Positions 44,001 to 53,099 of a stretch of 64,000 bases of DNA are shown one piece after another (positions within the stretch are counted from its first letter, which is position 1; every line of letters starts with the position of its first letter). The notes beneath the pieces are model-generated. The model was given only the letters and a program-made list of their open reading frames with translations. It made no database searches and was not told where the DNA came from. The DNA is from Acetoanaerobium sticklandii (GTDB taxonomy: Bacteria; Bacillota; Clostridia; Peptostreptococcales; Filifactoraceae). The translations under genes and the position numbers were made by a program. The DNA lies in assembly GCF_000196455.1 (NCBI RefSeq), contig NC_014614.1:820501-884500 (forward strand), in the 5' to 3' direction.

Positions 44001-46067
44001 ATGAAAGCTACTGAAACTAAAGTTGAAGATTTTTTATCTGCAAATAAAACTCAGTTTGTAATTCCTGTTTATCAAAGAAATTATGATTGGTCAACTTCTG
44101 AGTGTAAGCAGCTGTTAGATGATATTTTAGAAGTTGGTTCAAATAAAGATATGAATACTCATTTTATTGGAAGCATAGTATATATACATGATGATGTTTA
44201 TACTTCTTCTAAAGTCAAAGAGCTTACTATAATTGATGGCCAACAAAGGCTCACAACATTAACTTTGATTTATCTTACTATTTTTAATTTAGCTAAGATG
44301 CTAAATGACGAAGAGTTAGCAAATGAAATGAATGAAACCTATTTAATTAATAAGTATGCATCAGAAGACGAAAAATTGAAATTAAAACCAACAGAAAATA
44401 ACGATAAGGCTATCCAGTTTTTGATGAGAGATATTGAGAATGAAGATTTTAAAGAGTTTTCAAAGATTATAGATAATTATAATTACTTTAAAGGTAGAAT
44501 TCTAGAAGAAAACTATGAATATGTTTTGGAAGGTCTTTCAAAATTGATGTTTGTTGAGATATCTCTTGATAGAGAAAAAGATGACCCTCAAAGAATATTT
44601 GAAAGTCTTAACTCCACTGGACTTGAATTATCTCAAGCTGATTTAATTAGAAACTATATTTTAATGGGACTTAGTAGAGCTGACCAAGCAAAAATATATA
44701 ATAAGTATTGGGAAATAATAGAAAAGTATGCAAAAGACGAAAGTACAAATGTAAGCAAGGTATCAGAATATATAAGAGATTATCTGACACTTGAAAATAA
44801 AAAAATTCCAAATAAAAATAAGGTATATAACGAGTTTAAACTCAAATATCCTACAAATACTATGGAAGACTTAGAGGCTGTTTTAATAAAAATTAGAAAT
44901 TGGGTATATCATTACAACAAGCTTCTAAATCCACAAAATGAACAAGACAAAGATATAAGAATTCAATTAGAGTACATTAATAGATTAGAGATTAATGTTG
45001 CTTTCCCATTTTTATTAAAAGTATATGATGATTATGTCACTAAAATAATTGATAAAGCCACTTTTATAGATATTTTAGAATTTATTCAATCATACACATG
45101 GAGGAGATTTATAGTTGGATTACCAACAAATGCTTTAAATAAAATTTTTATGGGTTTGTATGATAAAGTTAATCAATCTAATTATTTAGAGTCTGTTCAG
45201 TTGACATTAGTATCAAAGTCAGGCATTCAAAGATTTCCTAAAGATTTAGAAGTAGTAGAAGCTTTAAAAGTAAAAGATGTTTATGGAATTAAATCTAAAA
45301 ACAGAGTATATCTACTTGAACGTTTAGAAAATCATAATAACAAAGAACGTGTACAAATAGAAAATAATACTGATATAACTATAGAACATATATTTCCTCA
45401 AAATCCAGATGTGAAGTGGAAGCAAGAATTAGCAAATGATGAATTTGTATATATCAAAGAAAATCTAACTAATACAATTTCTAACTTAACTCTTTCAGGC
45501 AATAATGGAAAATTAGGTAATAAAATATTTAAAGAAAAAAGAGATATGAAAGATGCAGGATATAAAGAAAGTAGACTTTGGCTGAACAAAGACTTGGCTA
45601 ATTATGATAAGTGGGGAAAAACTGAAATCGAAAAGAGATTTGAAAGACTTTCTAAAAGATTTTTGGAGATTTGGAAATTTCCAGAAATCAAAAATTATGT
45701 TGAAGATACAAATGGAGAAATTAATATTTTTGACGCTGAAGAACCAAAACATAAAAAATTAGAATATGCTATATTTTTCAATCAAAAACTAAATATAACT
45801 CAAGTTTCAAAACTATATTTTGAAGTTATAAGACAGCTTTTTGATTTGCAACCTGAAACATTTTTTACAACGGATTTAGCTGAAAGAATTAGTTTAACAA
45901 AGAAGCCAGGGGAAAAAGGTATAAGACGTCCAATTGCTCTAAATGAAATTTATTTTATGGAAGGGAATATTGATAATATAGGAAAATTTGAGAGAATAAA
46001 ACATGCTTTGACTCTTTATGGATTTGAAGATGAGCTTATAATTAAATATTTAGAAGAAAATAAATAG
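44001..46067 (+). CDS. DUF262-DUF1524 fused protein, GmrSD-like
   Basis: A 688-residue fusion of the type IV GmrS- and GmrD-like halves. DUF262 covers about residues 10-240, with the ParB-like nucleotide site YQRNYDW near 24 and IDGQQRLTTLTLI near 78. DUF1524 covers about 440-560, an HNH-type nuclease with IEHIFPQNPD near 461 and NLTLSGNNGKLGNK. A C-terminal domain of some 110 residues follows (KLEYAIFFNQKLNITQVSK). GmrSD cleaves DNA with glucosylated hydroxymethylcytosine; related DUF262 proteins act in BREX-linked and Ssp systems. AAAGGAA precedes the ATG. The context suggests phage defense. Confidence 0.9.
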   Translation: MKATETKVEDFLSANKTQFVIPVYQRNYDWSTSECKQLLDDILEVGSNKDMNTHFIGSIVYIHDDVYTSSKVKELTIIDGQQRLTTLTLIYLTIFNLAKMLNDEELANEMNETYLINKYASEDEKLKLKPTENNDKAIQFLMRDIENEDFKEFSKIIDNYNYFKGRILEENYEYVLEGLSKLMFVEISLDREKDDPQRIFESLNSTGLELSQADLIRNYILMGLSRADQAKIYNKYWEIIEKYAKDESTNVSKVSEYIRDYLTLENKKIPNKNKVYNEFKLKYPTNTMEDLEAVLIKIRNWVYHYNKLLNPQNEQDKDIRIQLEYINRLEINVAFPFLLKVYDDYVTKIIDKATFIDILEFIQSYTWRRFIVGLPTNALNKIFMGLYDKVNQSNYLESVQLTLVSKSGIQRFPKDLEVVEALKVKDVYGIKSKNRVYLLERLENHNNKERVQIENNTDITIEHIFPQNPDVKWKQELANDEFVYIKENLTNTISNLTLSGNNGKLGNKIFKEKRDMKDAGYKESRLWLNKDLANYDKWGKTEIEKRFERLSKRFLEIWKFPEIKNYVEDTNGEINIFDAEEPKHKKLEYAIFFNQKLNITQVSKLYFEVIRQLFDLQPETFFTTDLAERISLTKKPGEKGIRRPIALNEIYFMEGNIDNIGKFERIKHALTLYGFEDELIIKYLEENK

Positions 46068-46130
46068 TTTAAGTGAATGTCAATGACTTGAAGGGATAAA
46101 TAAAATATAATTTTTTTTCGGAGGGTAATT

Positions 46131-48017
46131 ATGGGATACTGGAAGTTTGCAACTCAAAACAGAATAGAGGAAGTAAGCTTTAATCCAGTGCTAGAGAGAT
46201 TTTATGGGTACGGGATTAATGGACTTATAAGAGAAAATATCCAAAATTCACTTGACGGTAAATTGCCAGATAGCGATTTGCCAGTTGAGGTAATAATTGA
46301 AAAAGGGGAAATAGAAACTAGGCTTATCCCTGGAATTGATGAGATTAAGGAACGGATAAAGGTTTTATATTCTCACAATATTTATGCGAATGACACCATA
46401 AAGCACATGCACAATAAATTAGACCAAGAAGTAGTAAATTATATATCATTTGAAGATAGAAATACAAAGGGATTAAGAGGTGCTACTGAAGGCTATTGTT
46501 CAGGTTCTGCTAATACCTATAGTGCATATGCGTATAGTAAAGGGATTCATATCACAGACAATAACTCTGAGGTTGAAAAATCAAGAGGAGGCTCTCATGG
46601 AATAGGTAAGATTGCTTCAAATGCAGCTTCTGATTTATACGTAATGTATTTTGCTAATTGTGATGAATATGGAAATAAACATTTAGGTGGAACTGCTCAA
46701 TTAGTAGAGCATTCATATGAAAGCTCAGTGTATAGAGCAACAGGATATTTCACTGATGAAGCAGACAATAATCATTATTTCCCATATGAAAATAAATTCG
46801 ATAAAGTGTTTAGTAAAGATACTAGAGGATTAAAAATAGTTATTCCATATTTGAGAGAAAATTTTAATGATGATAAGGAAATTGTGAGAGCAATTTGTGA
46901 TAACTTTTTCTTGTCGATTTATCAAAATAAATTAAAGGTTAAGTACAATGAAGTTTTGATTGATAAAGAGAATATTAAAACTATAATTTATAATGCAGAT
47001 TATTATGAGCAAGATTTAGAAAAAATGAAGGATGTATTTACTCCTTTGTATTTAGATACATATCTAAATAAGGAAAAGTTTGAAATTAGCATATTTGACG
47101 GAAATAAAGATAAATATGAGTTTAATTTATATTTTCAATATGATACTTCGATTCTAAAAGGAAGAGTAGCAGTTATTAGAACTATTGGAATGAAGATAGA
47201 AGATAGAAAGATATTAAATTGTGCTACGAAACCTTTTAATGCTGTACTTATTCCTAAAGATTCTGATGGGGACTCTTTTTTAAAATCCTTGGAAAATGAA
47301 TCACATAGTGAGCTTAGTGTAGATCATATAAAAGACTCCAAGGAACAGAAAAATTCTAAAAAGTTTTTAAATAATTTAAGTACCGAAATCAGAAAAATAT
47401 TAGATGATTTTATTAGAAAAAATAACCCAGTAGATGGAAAAATCGACACAAAGGATATAATTTACGATGTAGAAAACAAGTTTAAGACTGAGCTTAAAGC
47501 AAATACTAAAATAGTAAAATTATCGCAAAGTGTTGAAGAAAAACCTATTGTAAAGTATGACACCAAGAAGAAAAAAGAAGATAAAAAAGAGAAAGATAAG
47601 ACAGAAAAAAATAAAAATGAAAAAGAAAAGAAGCCAGCAAAAAAAGTAAAGAAAACTGATAAGGATAACGTTACTAAGCAGTTTATAAAAGTTCATCCTC
47701 ATATGGTTAGACGTTTTATTCATAAGGATAAAGAATTTTTAAATATAAATCTTTCAGGTGAAGATGTAAAAAATAGACCTTTACTATGCAATCTTATGAT
47801 TAAGGTAATAGATGGACAAGGCAAAGAACGTGATAATGAACTTAACATAAACACGGATTATAAGGCTATACTAGATGTTCAGTCTGGAAATCTTCTGAGC
47901 TCAGAAGGAGAATATATCAAAAATATCACATTAAAAAATAAAAATATTGGTTTAGAGATGGATTTAAACTCTAGCTATAACAAGACATTAAAGTTCTTGT
48001 ATTATTTGGAGGTATAG
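46131..48017 (+). CDS. GHKL-family ATPase of a candidate defense operon
   Basis: A 628-residue protein with the three ATP-binding motifs of the GHKL (HSP90/MutL/MORC-like) fold: ENIQNSLDG near residue 36, EDRNTKGLRG near 107, and RGGSHGIGK near 150. The middle is an S5-like transducer. A lysine/glutamate-rich low-complexity linker lies at about 477-513, and the C-terminus (HPHMVRRF, VIDGQGKERDNELN) is a beta-rich domain. MORC/MutL-like ATPases occur in restriction-linked clusters such as mza. The start has GGAGG upstream. Two bases separate its stop from the next gene. Confidence 0.85.
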   Translation: MGYWKFATQNRIEEVSFNPVLERFYGYGINGLIRENIQNSLDGKLPDSDLPVEVIIEKGEIETRLIPGIDEIKERIKVLYSHNIYANDTIKHMHNKLDQEVVNYISFEDRNTKGLRGATEGYCSGSANTYSAYAYSKGIHITDNNSEVEKSRGGSHGIGKIASNAASDLYVMYFANCDEYGNKHLGGTAQLVEHSYESSVYRATGYFTDEADNNHYFPYENKFDKVFSKDTRGLKIVIPYLRENFNDDKEIVRAICDNFFLSIYQNKLKVKYNEVLIDKENIKTIIYNADYYEQDLEKMKDVFTPLYLDTYLNKEKFEISIFDGNKDKYEFNLYFQYDTSILKGRVAVIRTIGMKIEDRKILNCATKPFNAVLIPKDSDGDSFLKSLENESHSELSVDHIKDSKEQKNSKKFLNNLSTEIRKILDDFIRKNNPVDGKIDTKDIIYDVENKFKTELKANTKIVKLSQSVEEKPIVKYDTKKKKEDKKEKDKTEKNKNEKEKKPAKKVKKTDKDNVTKQFIKVHPHMVRRFIHKDKEFLNINLSGEDVKNRPLLCNLMIKVIDGQGKERDNELNINTDYKAILDVQSGNLLSSEGEYIKNITLKNKNIGLEMDLNSSYNKTLKFLYYLEV

Positions 48018-48019
48018 AT

Positions 48020-48868
48020 ATGATTTTTTCAAAAAATGCAATATTTCCATATCCAGTATTAAAAAATGAATTAGACGATTATACAGAAAATATATTTAAT
48101 TTAGAAGTAGATTTAAAAGATAATACTAATGAGTTTATTTTTGAAATCACATATGAAATAGGCTCGGATTATATCAAAAATTTAATTGATACAAAAAAAG
48201 CAGCTTTATTTTTAGTTATAAGAGCTAAAGATAATAAATTTTTTAGGGTTGAAAATAACTCCAAAGTAAGTATACCTAAAAATAGAATATCTTTAGATAA
48301 TAGGACTAGCATACAGTTAATCATAAGAGCTGAAGAACAAATTGATTTTCAGGACAATAATGACTTAACTGACTTTTATACTGGAATAAAGACAAAAATA
48401 TCAATTGATAAGCATTGTTTGTTAGGTTTATCAAATGTTGTTATTTTCGATGGAAGCATGAGAAAACCTTTTGATATTTTTGAAAAAAGAATATCAAGCG
48501 ACCTTAATTCAGATATAAAAATTGAAGTGGGAAGCGAAACAATAATAATTGAATACAAACATGAAGATTACCAGTTTGTTACATCTCCGAACAGCTCAAT
48601 ATTGAATTATCCATACATATACATGGGAATGCAAAAAGCTCTAATGAATATGATAACAGAAAAATCAGAGGATGGAGAATCACTTGATTTTACTGATATG
48701 GAAATGCCAGAAGAACCTCTATATGCAAAGCTATATAATCTACTAAAGTCAAAGGGGATAGATGGGGTAGATATTAAAAATATTGATGAAGTCATATATA
48801 AATCTTCTGATAGAATTTTAGAAAAATTTTCAAATGTTATAAAGGGGCTAAATGAAAATGGAAATTAG
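48020..48868 (+). CDS. Unknown protein, partner of the GHKL ATPase
   Basis: A 282-residue protein without a recognised domain. The N-terminal part is beta-rich (MIFSKNAIFPYPVLKNELDDY, IEFEITYEIGSDY-like pattern seen as FIFEITYEIGSDYIKN), the end is helical (LYNLLKSKGIDGVDIKNI). No catalytic motif stands out; no membrane segment. GGAGG lies just upstream of the ATG, inside the end of the ATPase gene region, and its stop overlaps the following gene by 17 bp. That tight packing makes the three genes a probable functional unit. A beta-sandwich sensor or DNA-binding role would be a guess. Confidence 0.7.
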   Translation: MIFSKNAIFPYPVLKNELDDYTENIFNLEVDLKDNTNEFIFEITYEIGSDYIKNLIDTKKAALFLVIRAKDNKFFRVENNSKVSIPKNRISLDNRTSIQLIIRAEEQIDFQDNNDLTDFYTGIKTKISIDKHCLLGLSNVVIFDGSMRKPFDIFEKRISSDLNSDIKIEVGSETIIIEYKHEDYQFVTSPNSSILNYPYIYMGMQKALMNMITEKSEDGESLDFTDMEMPEEPLYAKLYNLLKSKGIDGVDIKNIDEVIYKSSDRILEKFSNVIKGLNENGN

Positions 48869-49598
48869 ATTTTTGAAAAGCAGTTATATAAAAGGGGAAC
48901 AAGTTTATAATGATTTTTTAAATAATACTATTGGAAGTTTAGAAGAACATTATGATGATAAAATTGCAAATATAAATTCAGCACCAGATTTTCCAATTTA
49001 TATTAATGTTTCAGAAAATTTAAGAGCCCCACTTTTTGTGGAGGCTATTAATATAATTTCAAATCATTATTTAGATATGGATAGAGAATATTCTCTAGAT
49101 GGACAGTTTTGGCATTCACTTTTATTACTGAAAAAAAGAGATTATATTTTAGAAAAATATCCTGCAGTAAAAGAAAGTGAATCTAATTTTAAAAATGTGG
49201 TTGTAAAAAAGTTTGATTGGGAAAATTATATATATAAATGTGTGCTAGCAGCTCAATATGTGAATGACAATGTAGACGATCCAGATAAAAGAGAATTTTA
49301 TTATAACTTAATAGCAAATAACCTAGATGTCTACAACTATATTATAAAGTATGAGATATTTAGAAACGATAAGTTTTTATTGAATGTTTTAGATATAATC
49401 TACGATAATGATTTATCTGAAATTTTAAAAGCTAAAATAAAAGATAGACCAGATTTGGGAAAAGATGAGCGTGTAGGAAGAAGAGTTATTTTTGAACTAA
49501 ACAAAAGCTATCCTGTGGTATTAGCACCTACACTTGATAAAGAAGAGCTAGAAGTTTTATTTTTGGAAAATCTAAAAAAATATACTCCAGATATTTAA
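48852..49598 (+). CDS. Unknown protein, third gene of the GHKL unit
   Basis: A 248-residue, mostly helical protein with many Lys, Asp and Tyr. Visible segments are RFLKSSYIKGEQVYNDFLNN at the start, YILEKYPAVKESESNFKN in the middle, and RRVIFELNKSYPVVLAPT near the end. No family is recognised and no nuclease motif is clear. It starts inside the previous gene (17 bp overlap), with ATG 48852 or 48858 both possible; AAGGGGC precedes them. It ends 80 bp before the PLD-like gene. A structural partner in the ATPase complex is inferred from gene order only. Confidence 0.7.
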   Translation: MKMEIRFLKSSYIKGEQVYNDFLNNTIGSLEEHYDDKIANINSAPDFPIYINVSENLRAPLFVEAINIISNHYLDMDREYSLDGQFWHSLLLLKKRDYILEKYPAVKESESNFKNVVVKKFDWENYIYKCVLAAQYVNDNVDDPDKREFYYNLIANNLDVYNYIIKYEIFRNDKFLLNVLDIIYDNDLSEILKAKIKDRPDLGKDERVGRRVIFELNKSYPVVLAPTLDKEELEVLFLENLKKYTPDI

Positions 49599-49678
49599 AG
49601 GGAAACGATTGTATCGCTGCTTTGTATAAATAAAAAAATTTAACTGTTATCAGTAGTTATGATTTAGGAGGAGATTAT

Positions 49679-51106
49679 ATGACCCATGGTTCTCTAGAAT
49701 TTATTAAAGTAACTGATGACAAAATATTGGACTTTATGAAATTAGCAGAAAAGAAAATAATATTTGCAAAGCCAGCATTTTTAAAAGTGGAATTGGAAAG
49801 TCTAGTAGATTTAAGTAAAAAAAGGAATTTTGTTCCGACTGTATATTTAGAAAAAGGTGAGGATGCAATTAGATTAGGATTTGGGGAGACAGAATCATTA
49901 GAAGTATTATTAAAAAATGCTGAAATAATAGATTTAAAATTGGTAAATAAATTAAGATTAGGCATTCTAGTTGTGGATGATAAGTCGATTGTATATATGC
50001 CAGAATTAACTTTTAAATATAATGAATCTAAAGAAATGAATTTCCCGAATGGTTTTTTCTTTAATGATGATATAACAATTGATATAGTTAAGCAACTAGA
50101 AAACGATAGTCAAAATATTATTGTTAATAATGGTGATAAAGAAAGTTATGATTTATTTGATTTAATCAGTAATAAAGAAGAAAGACAAGGAAATGAAGAT
50201 AAAATAATAGAAAAAAATGATAGTAAGATTATAGTTTTTCCAAAAGTGAAAATAAGTCATGATGAAAAGTCTATTGCATTGAAAAATATTGAAGAAAGTG
50301 TAAATAATTTAACACATAATCCTGCTATTGATCCAGCAAAACTAAGTGAAGTAAATTTTTATAGAAATAACTATAAAATTTTAAAAAGAAAAATACACGG
50401 AATAAAAATAACAACTAGGAGCATTAACTTAAAACCATTTAATACTTTACTTCCGAAAATCAATGAGAGATTAGAAAGTAGTTGGCATATTTTTAATAAA
50501 ACAGATATTGATGAAGTACAGTTCACAAATATATTTGAAAAAGAATTAGGAAAGATAGATAAAAAATATAAAGATGATTTATATCAAGTGGGCAGATTTG
50601 GAACTCTAATAAGCTCAAATATATTAAATCAGTACAAAAATGAAGTAAATAAATTCGTAGAAGAGTTTAAAGAATATTTAAAGCATGAGGACTTACCTAA
50701 GCATATAAAAGAAAGGTTTGAAAAAAATAATAACGAAAAATATGATAGAAGTAAATTAATAAAAATAATAAACTCAAGTAGAGATGAGTTAGAAAAATAT
50801 CTATTAAGTATTTGCCCTGAAAATGATGAGGATTTTAGAAGGGTTATTTTTAATTTGCATTATCCGCTAATTAATAGTTATAAAGAATCTAATGAAAATG
50901 AAAAACTAATATTTAGAGAATTTATTAGTTTTTTTGTATCAGCAAAATTAAATTTTATTAATATAAATAAAATCATTGATGACATAAAAGTAGAAATGGA
51001 TTTTTATGATATATCTGATGAACTATTGTTTAATAATGTTGATTTTATTAAATCTATTCAAGAATTAGAGATTAACGTTAGAAGTAATTTTAAAGGATAT
51101 AAATAG
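49679..51106 (+). CDS. Protein with PLD-fold-like N-terminus, no HKD motif
   Basis: A 475-residue protein. Residues about 1-125 resemble one half of a phospholipase D-type fold: KKIIFAKPAFLKVELESLVDL, VPTVYLEKGEDAIRLGFGE, and KLRLGILVVDDKSIVYMPE. The catalytic HxK motif is absent, so it would be a binding rather than cleaving domain. The rest is a long helical region rich in Lys, Asn and Glu (IKTTRSINLKPF-like part seen as ITTRSINLKPFN). AGGAGG precedes the ATG. It follows the GHKL unit on the same strand with an 80-bp gap and could be a fourth partner or an independent gene. Confidence 0.6.
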   Translation: MTHGSLEFIKVTDDKILDFMKLAEKKIIFAKPAFLKVELESLVDLSKKRNFVPTVYLEKGEDAIRLGFGETESLEVLLKNAEIIDLKLVNKLRLGILVVDDKSIVYMPELTFKYNESKEMNFPNGFFFNDDITIDIVKQLENDSQNIIVNNGDKESYDLFDLISNKEERQGNEDKIIEKNDSKIIVFPKVKISHDEKSIALKNIEESVNNLTHNPAIDPAKLSEVNFYRNNYKILKRKIHGIKITTRSINLKPFNTLLPKINERLESSWHIFNKTDIDEVQFTNIFEKELGKIDKKYKDDLYQVGRFGTLISSNILNQYKNEVNKFVEEFKEYLKHEDLPKHIKERFEKNNNEKYDRSKLIKIINSSRDELEKYLLSICPENDEDFRRVIFNLHYPLINSYKESNENEKLIFREFISFFVSAKLNFININKIIDDIKVEMDFYDISDELLFNNVDFIKSIQELEINVRSNFKGYK

Positions 51107-51225
51107 ATTGTTCTTATAAACTTATTTAATTAGCGAGAGCTGAATAACTAAAGGATTAAGCAATTGAGTTTGAAGTTATATTTGCTAAAATGGATAAGGA
51201 TTGTGATTCTAAGGGGGAAATCAAT

Positions 51226-52388
51226 ATGGATGATAATGAAAAGAAAAACGAATTACTAAACTCATTTTCTAATATGGAACTTTATCCTAGTATTGTGGAA
51301 GAAGACATAAGTATTGAGAGATACCAAAAAATATCCTTAGTAAGTTTAGCAGCAATCGGAACTTCTTTTGAGCAATTGGCTTTGGCATTTCAAAATGTTA
51401 TGAATGATGCTCCCACAGGAAAAATATTATGCTATGTAGAAATTCCAAATAAAGGCCATTTAGCTAAATTTAAAGATGGTTCTGGATATTTAGGAGCAGT
51501 TCTTAAAGAGAATGGATCTGTTGGAGGAGGACAAGCGGTTATTAATCCACTAATTTGCAATCCAGCAGTGCTTATGATTGCATTTTCCATCATGAGTATA
51601 GATAAAAAGCTTGAGAATATTTTGGAAATACAGAAAGAGATACTTGATTTTTTAGTAAGACAGCAAAGATCAGAACTTAAGGGAGACCTTAATTTTTTAT
51701 CTGATGTTTTCAATAATTACAAGCATAATTGGAATAGTGTAAAATTTAAAGATAGTAATTATACTAAAGTTTTAGATATAAGACAATCAGCAGAAAGAAA
51801 AATTGATTTCTACAAAGAGCAGATAATGATAAGAATTAAAAAAAGTTGGTTGTGCATGGAGACAAAGAAGTTAATAAGCAACTTACAAAGCTAATATCAG
51901 ATTTGAAAGACTATCAAGTTGCTTTATATATTTATTCATTTGCACGCTTTTTAGAAGTAATTTTATTAGAAAACTTTGATGAAGCTTATCTTGATCAAAT
52001 TACTAATAAGATATATGATTACTCGTTTAAATATCGTGAAATTTATACTTTGTGTTATGACAAAATACAGAATTATGCTGATTCTTCAGTAAATGCAAAT
52101 TTATTGAAGGGATTTGGAAACATTAATAAAGTTTTAGGTGAGACTATAGCAAAAGTTCCAGTAATAAACAACTTGCAAATAGATGAAGTATTGATTGAAA
52201 CTGGAGACAAAATAAAAAATTATAGTTCGAAGAAAGCAGATAAAGGTATTGAAAAACTAATTGAGAATCAAAGCAGCTATGTAGTTCCTTTTGTAGAAAA
52301 GATAGAAGAGATAAACAAGCTATACAATAGGCCATTAGAAATTTTATTTGACCACGAAAACATATACTTGAAATCATTAGAAGAGTAA
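51226..52388 (+). pseudogene. Unknown Firmicutes family protein split by a frameshift at a 7-A tract
   Basis: The first part opens at ATG 51226 (AGGGGG upstream) and stops at 51894; the second runs from 51846 to 52388 in the -1 frame. The join is at a run of seven A (51838-51844): one additional A would read IKKKLVVHGDKEVNKQ and restore about 387 residues. Seen parts are SLAAIGTSFEQLALAFQN, IPNKGHLAKFKDGSGYLG and the helical LYIYSFARFLEVILLENFDEAYL; they resemble one uncharacterised Firmicutes family of about 400 residues. Possible causes are a genuine mutation, slippage on the A run, or a sequencing error. Confidence 0.75.
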
Positions 52389-52468
52389 AATGCAATGACA
52401 ACTATAAGTACTGAATAAGTTCTCTAGCATAAAATCAAAAATCATATTAACAGACAGGAGGAACCGCC

Positions 52469-53029
52469 TTGAACTACATCATACAAATAATCATCTTGGC
52501 AATATTTTTAATACTATTTATAAACTGGCTCTCCCAAAAAGCATTTCAAAAGAAGCTCAACTCTTTGCAAGCTATACTAATAACAGAAAATAATCCTGAC
52601 AAGTATATAGAGGAAAATACAAAGCTACTTGAAACCACTAAGAATCTATATAACAAGTCACTTATTTATATCAATATTTCTGCTGGGCATGCAGTGAAGA
52701 AAAGCTATAGAAAATCAAAGGAAGCACTAAAGAATATTCCAGAAAAAGGATTAAGAGGAATAAACAGAGTTGTGTATTTTAGCAATCTTGCATACTATCA
52801 TTTTAAATTAGCTGAGACAAAGGAAGCTATAAAGATAGTAGAGGATAATAAAAAAGAGTTTGATTTATATCAGAACCACTCATTACTAGGCAAACATATA
52901 AAATTAAATCAGGTATATTATCTAAAGGCTAAAAAAGAGCTAGATACTGCAAGGGAGCTACTTGGAAAACTAAAAACTGAGTATACAGATGAAAAATATT
53001 TGCAAGAGCTTTCTGAAGTGAAGCTTTAG
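52469..53029 (+). CDS. Membrane-anchored helical-repeat protein
   Basis: A 186-residue protein with one N-terminal hydrophobic segment (residues 3-20) and a soluble remainder of alpha-helical hairpins like TPR units (KNLYNKSLIYINISAGHAVKK, INRVVYFSNLAYYHFKLAETKEAIKIV, LKLNQVYYLKAKKELDTAREL-like final pair). It starts with TTG at 52469, with AGGAGG at 52457-52462. No family name is known to me. It lies beyond the last defense-like gene and before a bidirectional terminator, and its role is unknown. Confidence 0.7.
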   Translation: MNYIIQIIILAIFLILFINWLSQKAFQKKLNSLQAILITENNPDKYIEENTKLLETTKNLYNKSLIYINISAGHAVKKSYRKSKEALKNIPEKGLRGINRVVYFSNLAYYHFKLAETKEAIKIVEDNKKEFDLYQNHSLLGKHIKLNQVYYLKAKKELDTARELLGKLKTEYTDEKYLQELSEVKL

Positions 53030-53031
53030 AA

Positions 53032-53082
53032 TAAAAAAAGCTATAATCTCATATAGAACAGAAGAGATTATAGCTTTTTTTT
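53032..53082. terminator. Bidirectional terminator between convergent genes
   Basis: AAAAAAAGCTATAATCTC and GAGATTATAGCTTTTTTT are exact 18-base complements around a 14-base loop, ideal for termination on either strand. Confidence 0.9.
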
Positions 53083-53099
53083 GTAGAAATATTTTGAAC

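Noticed and set aside
51838..51844. Programmed -1 ribosomal frameshift
   Set aside because: The zero-frame codons do not form a canonical X XXY YYZ heptamer and no clear downstream structure was seen; a mutation or read error is more likely.
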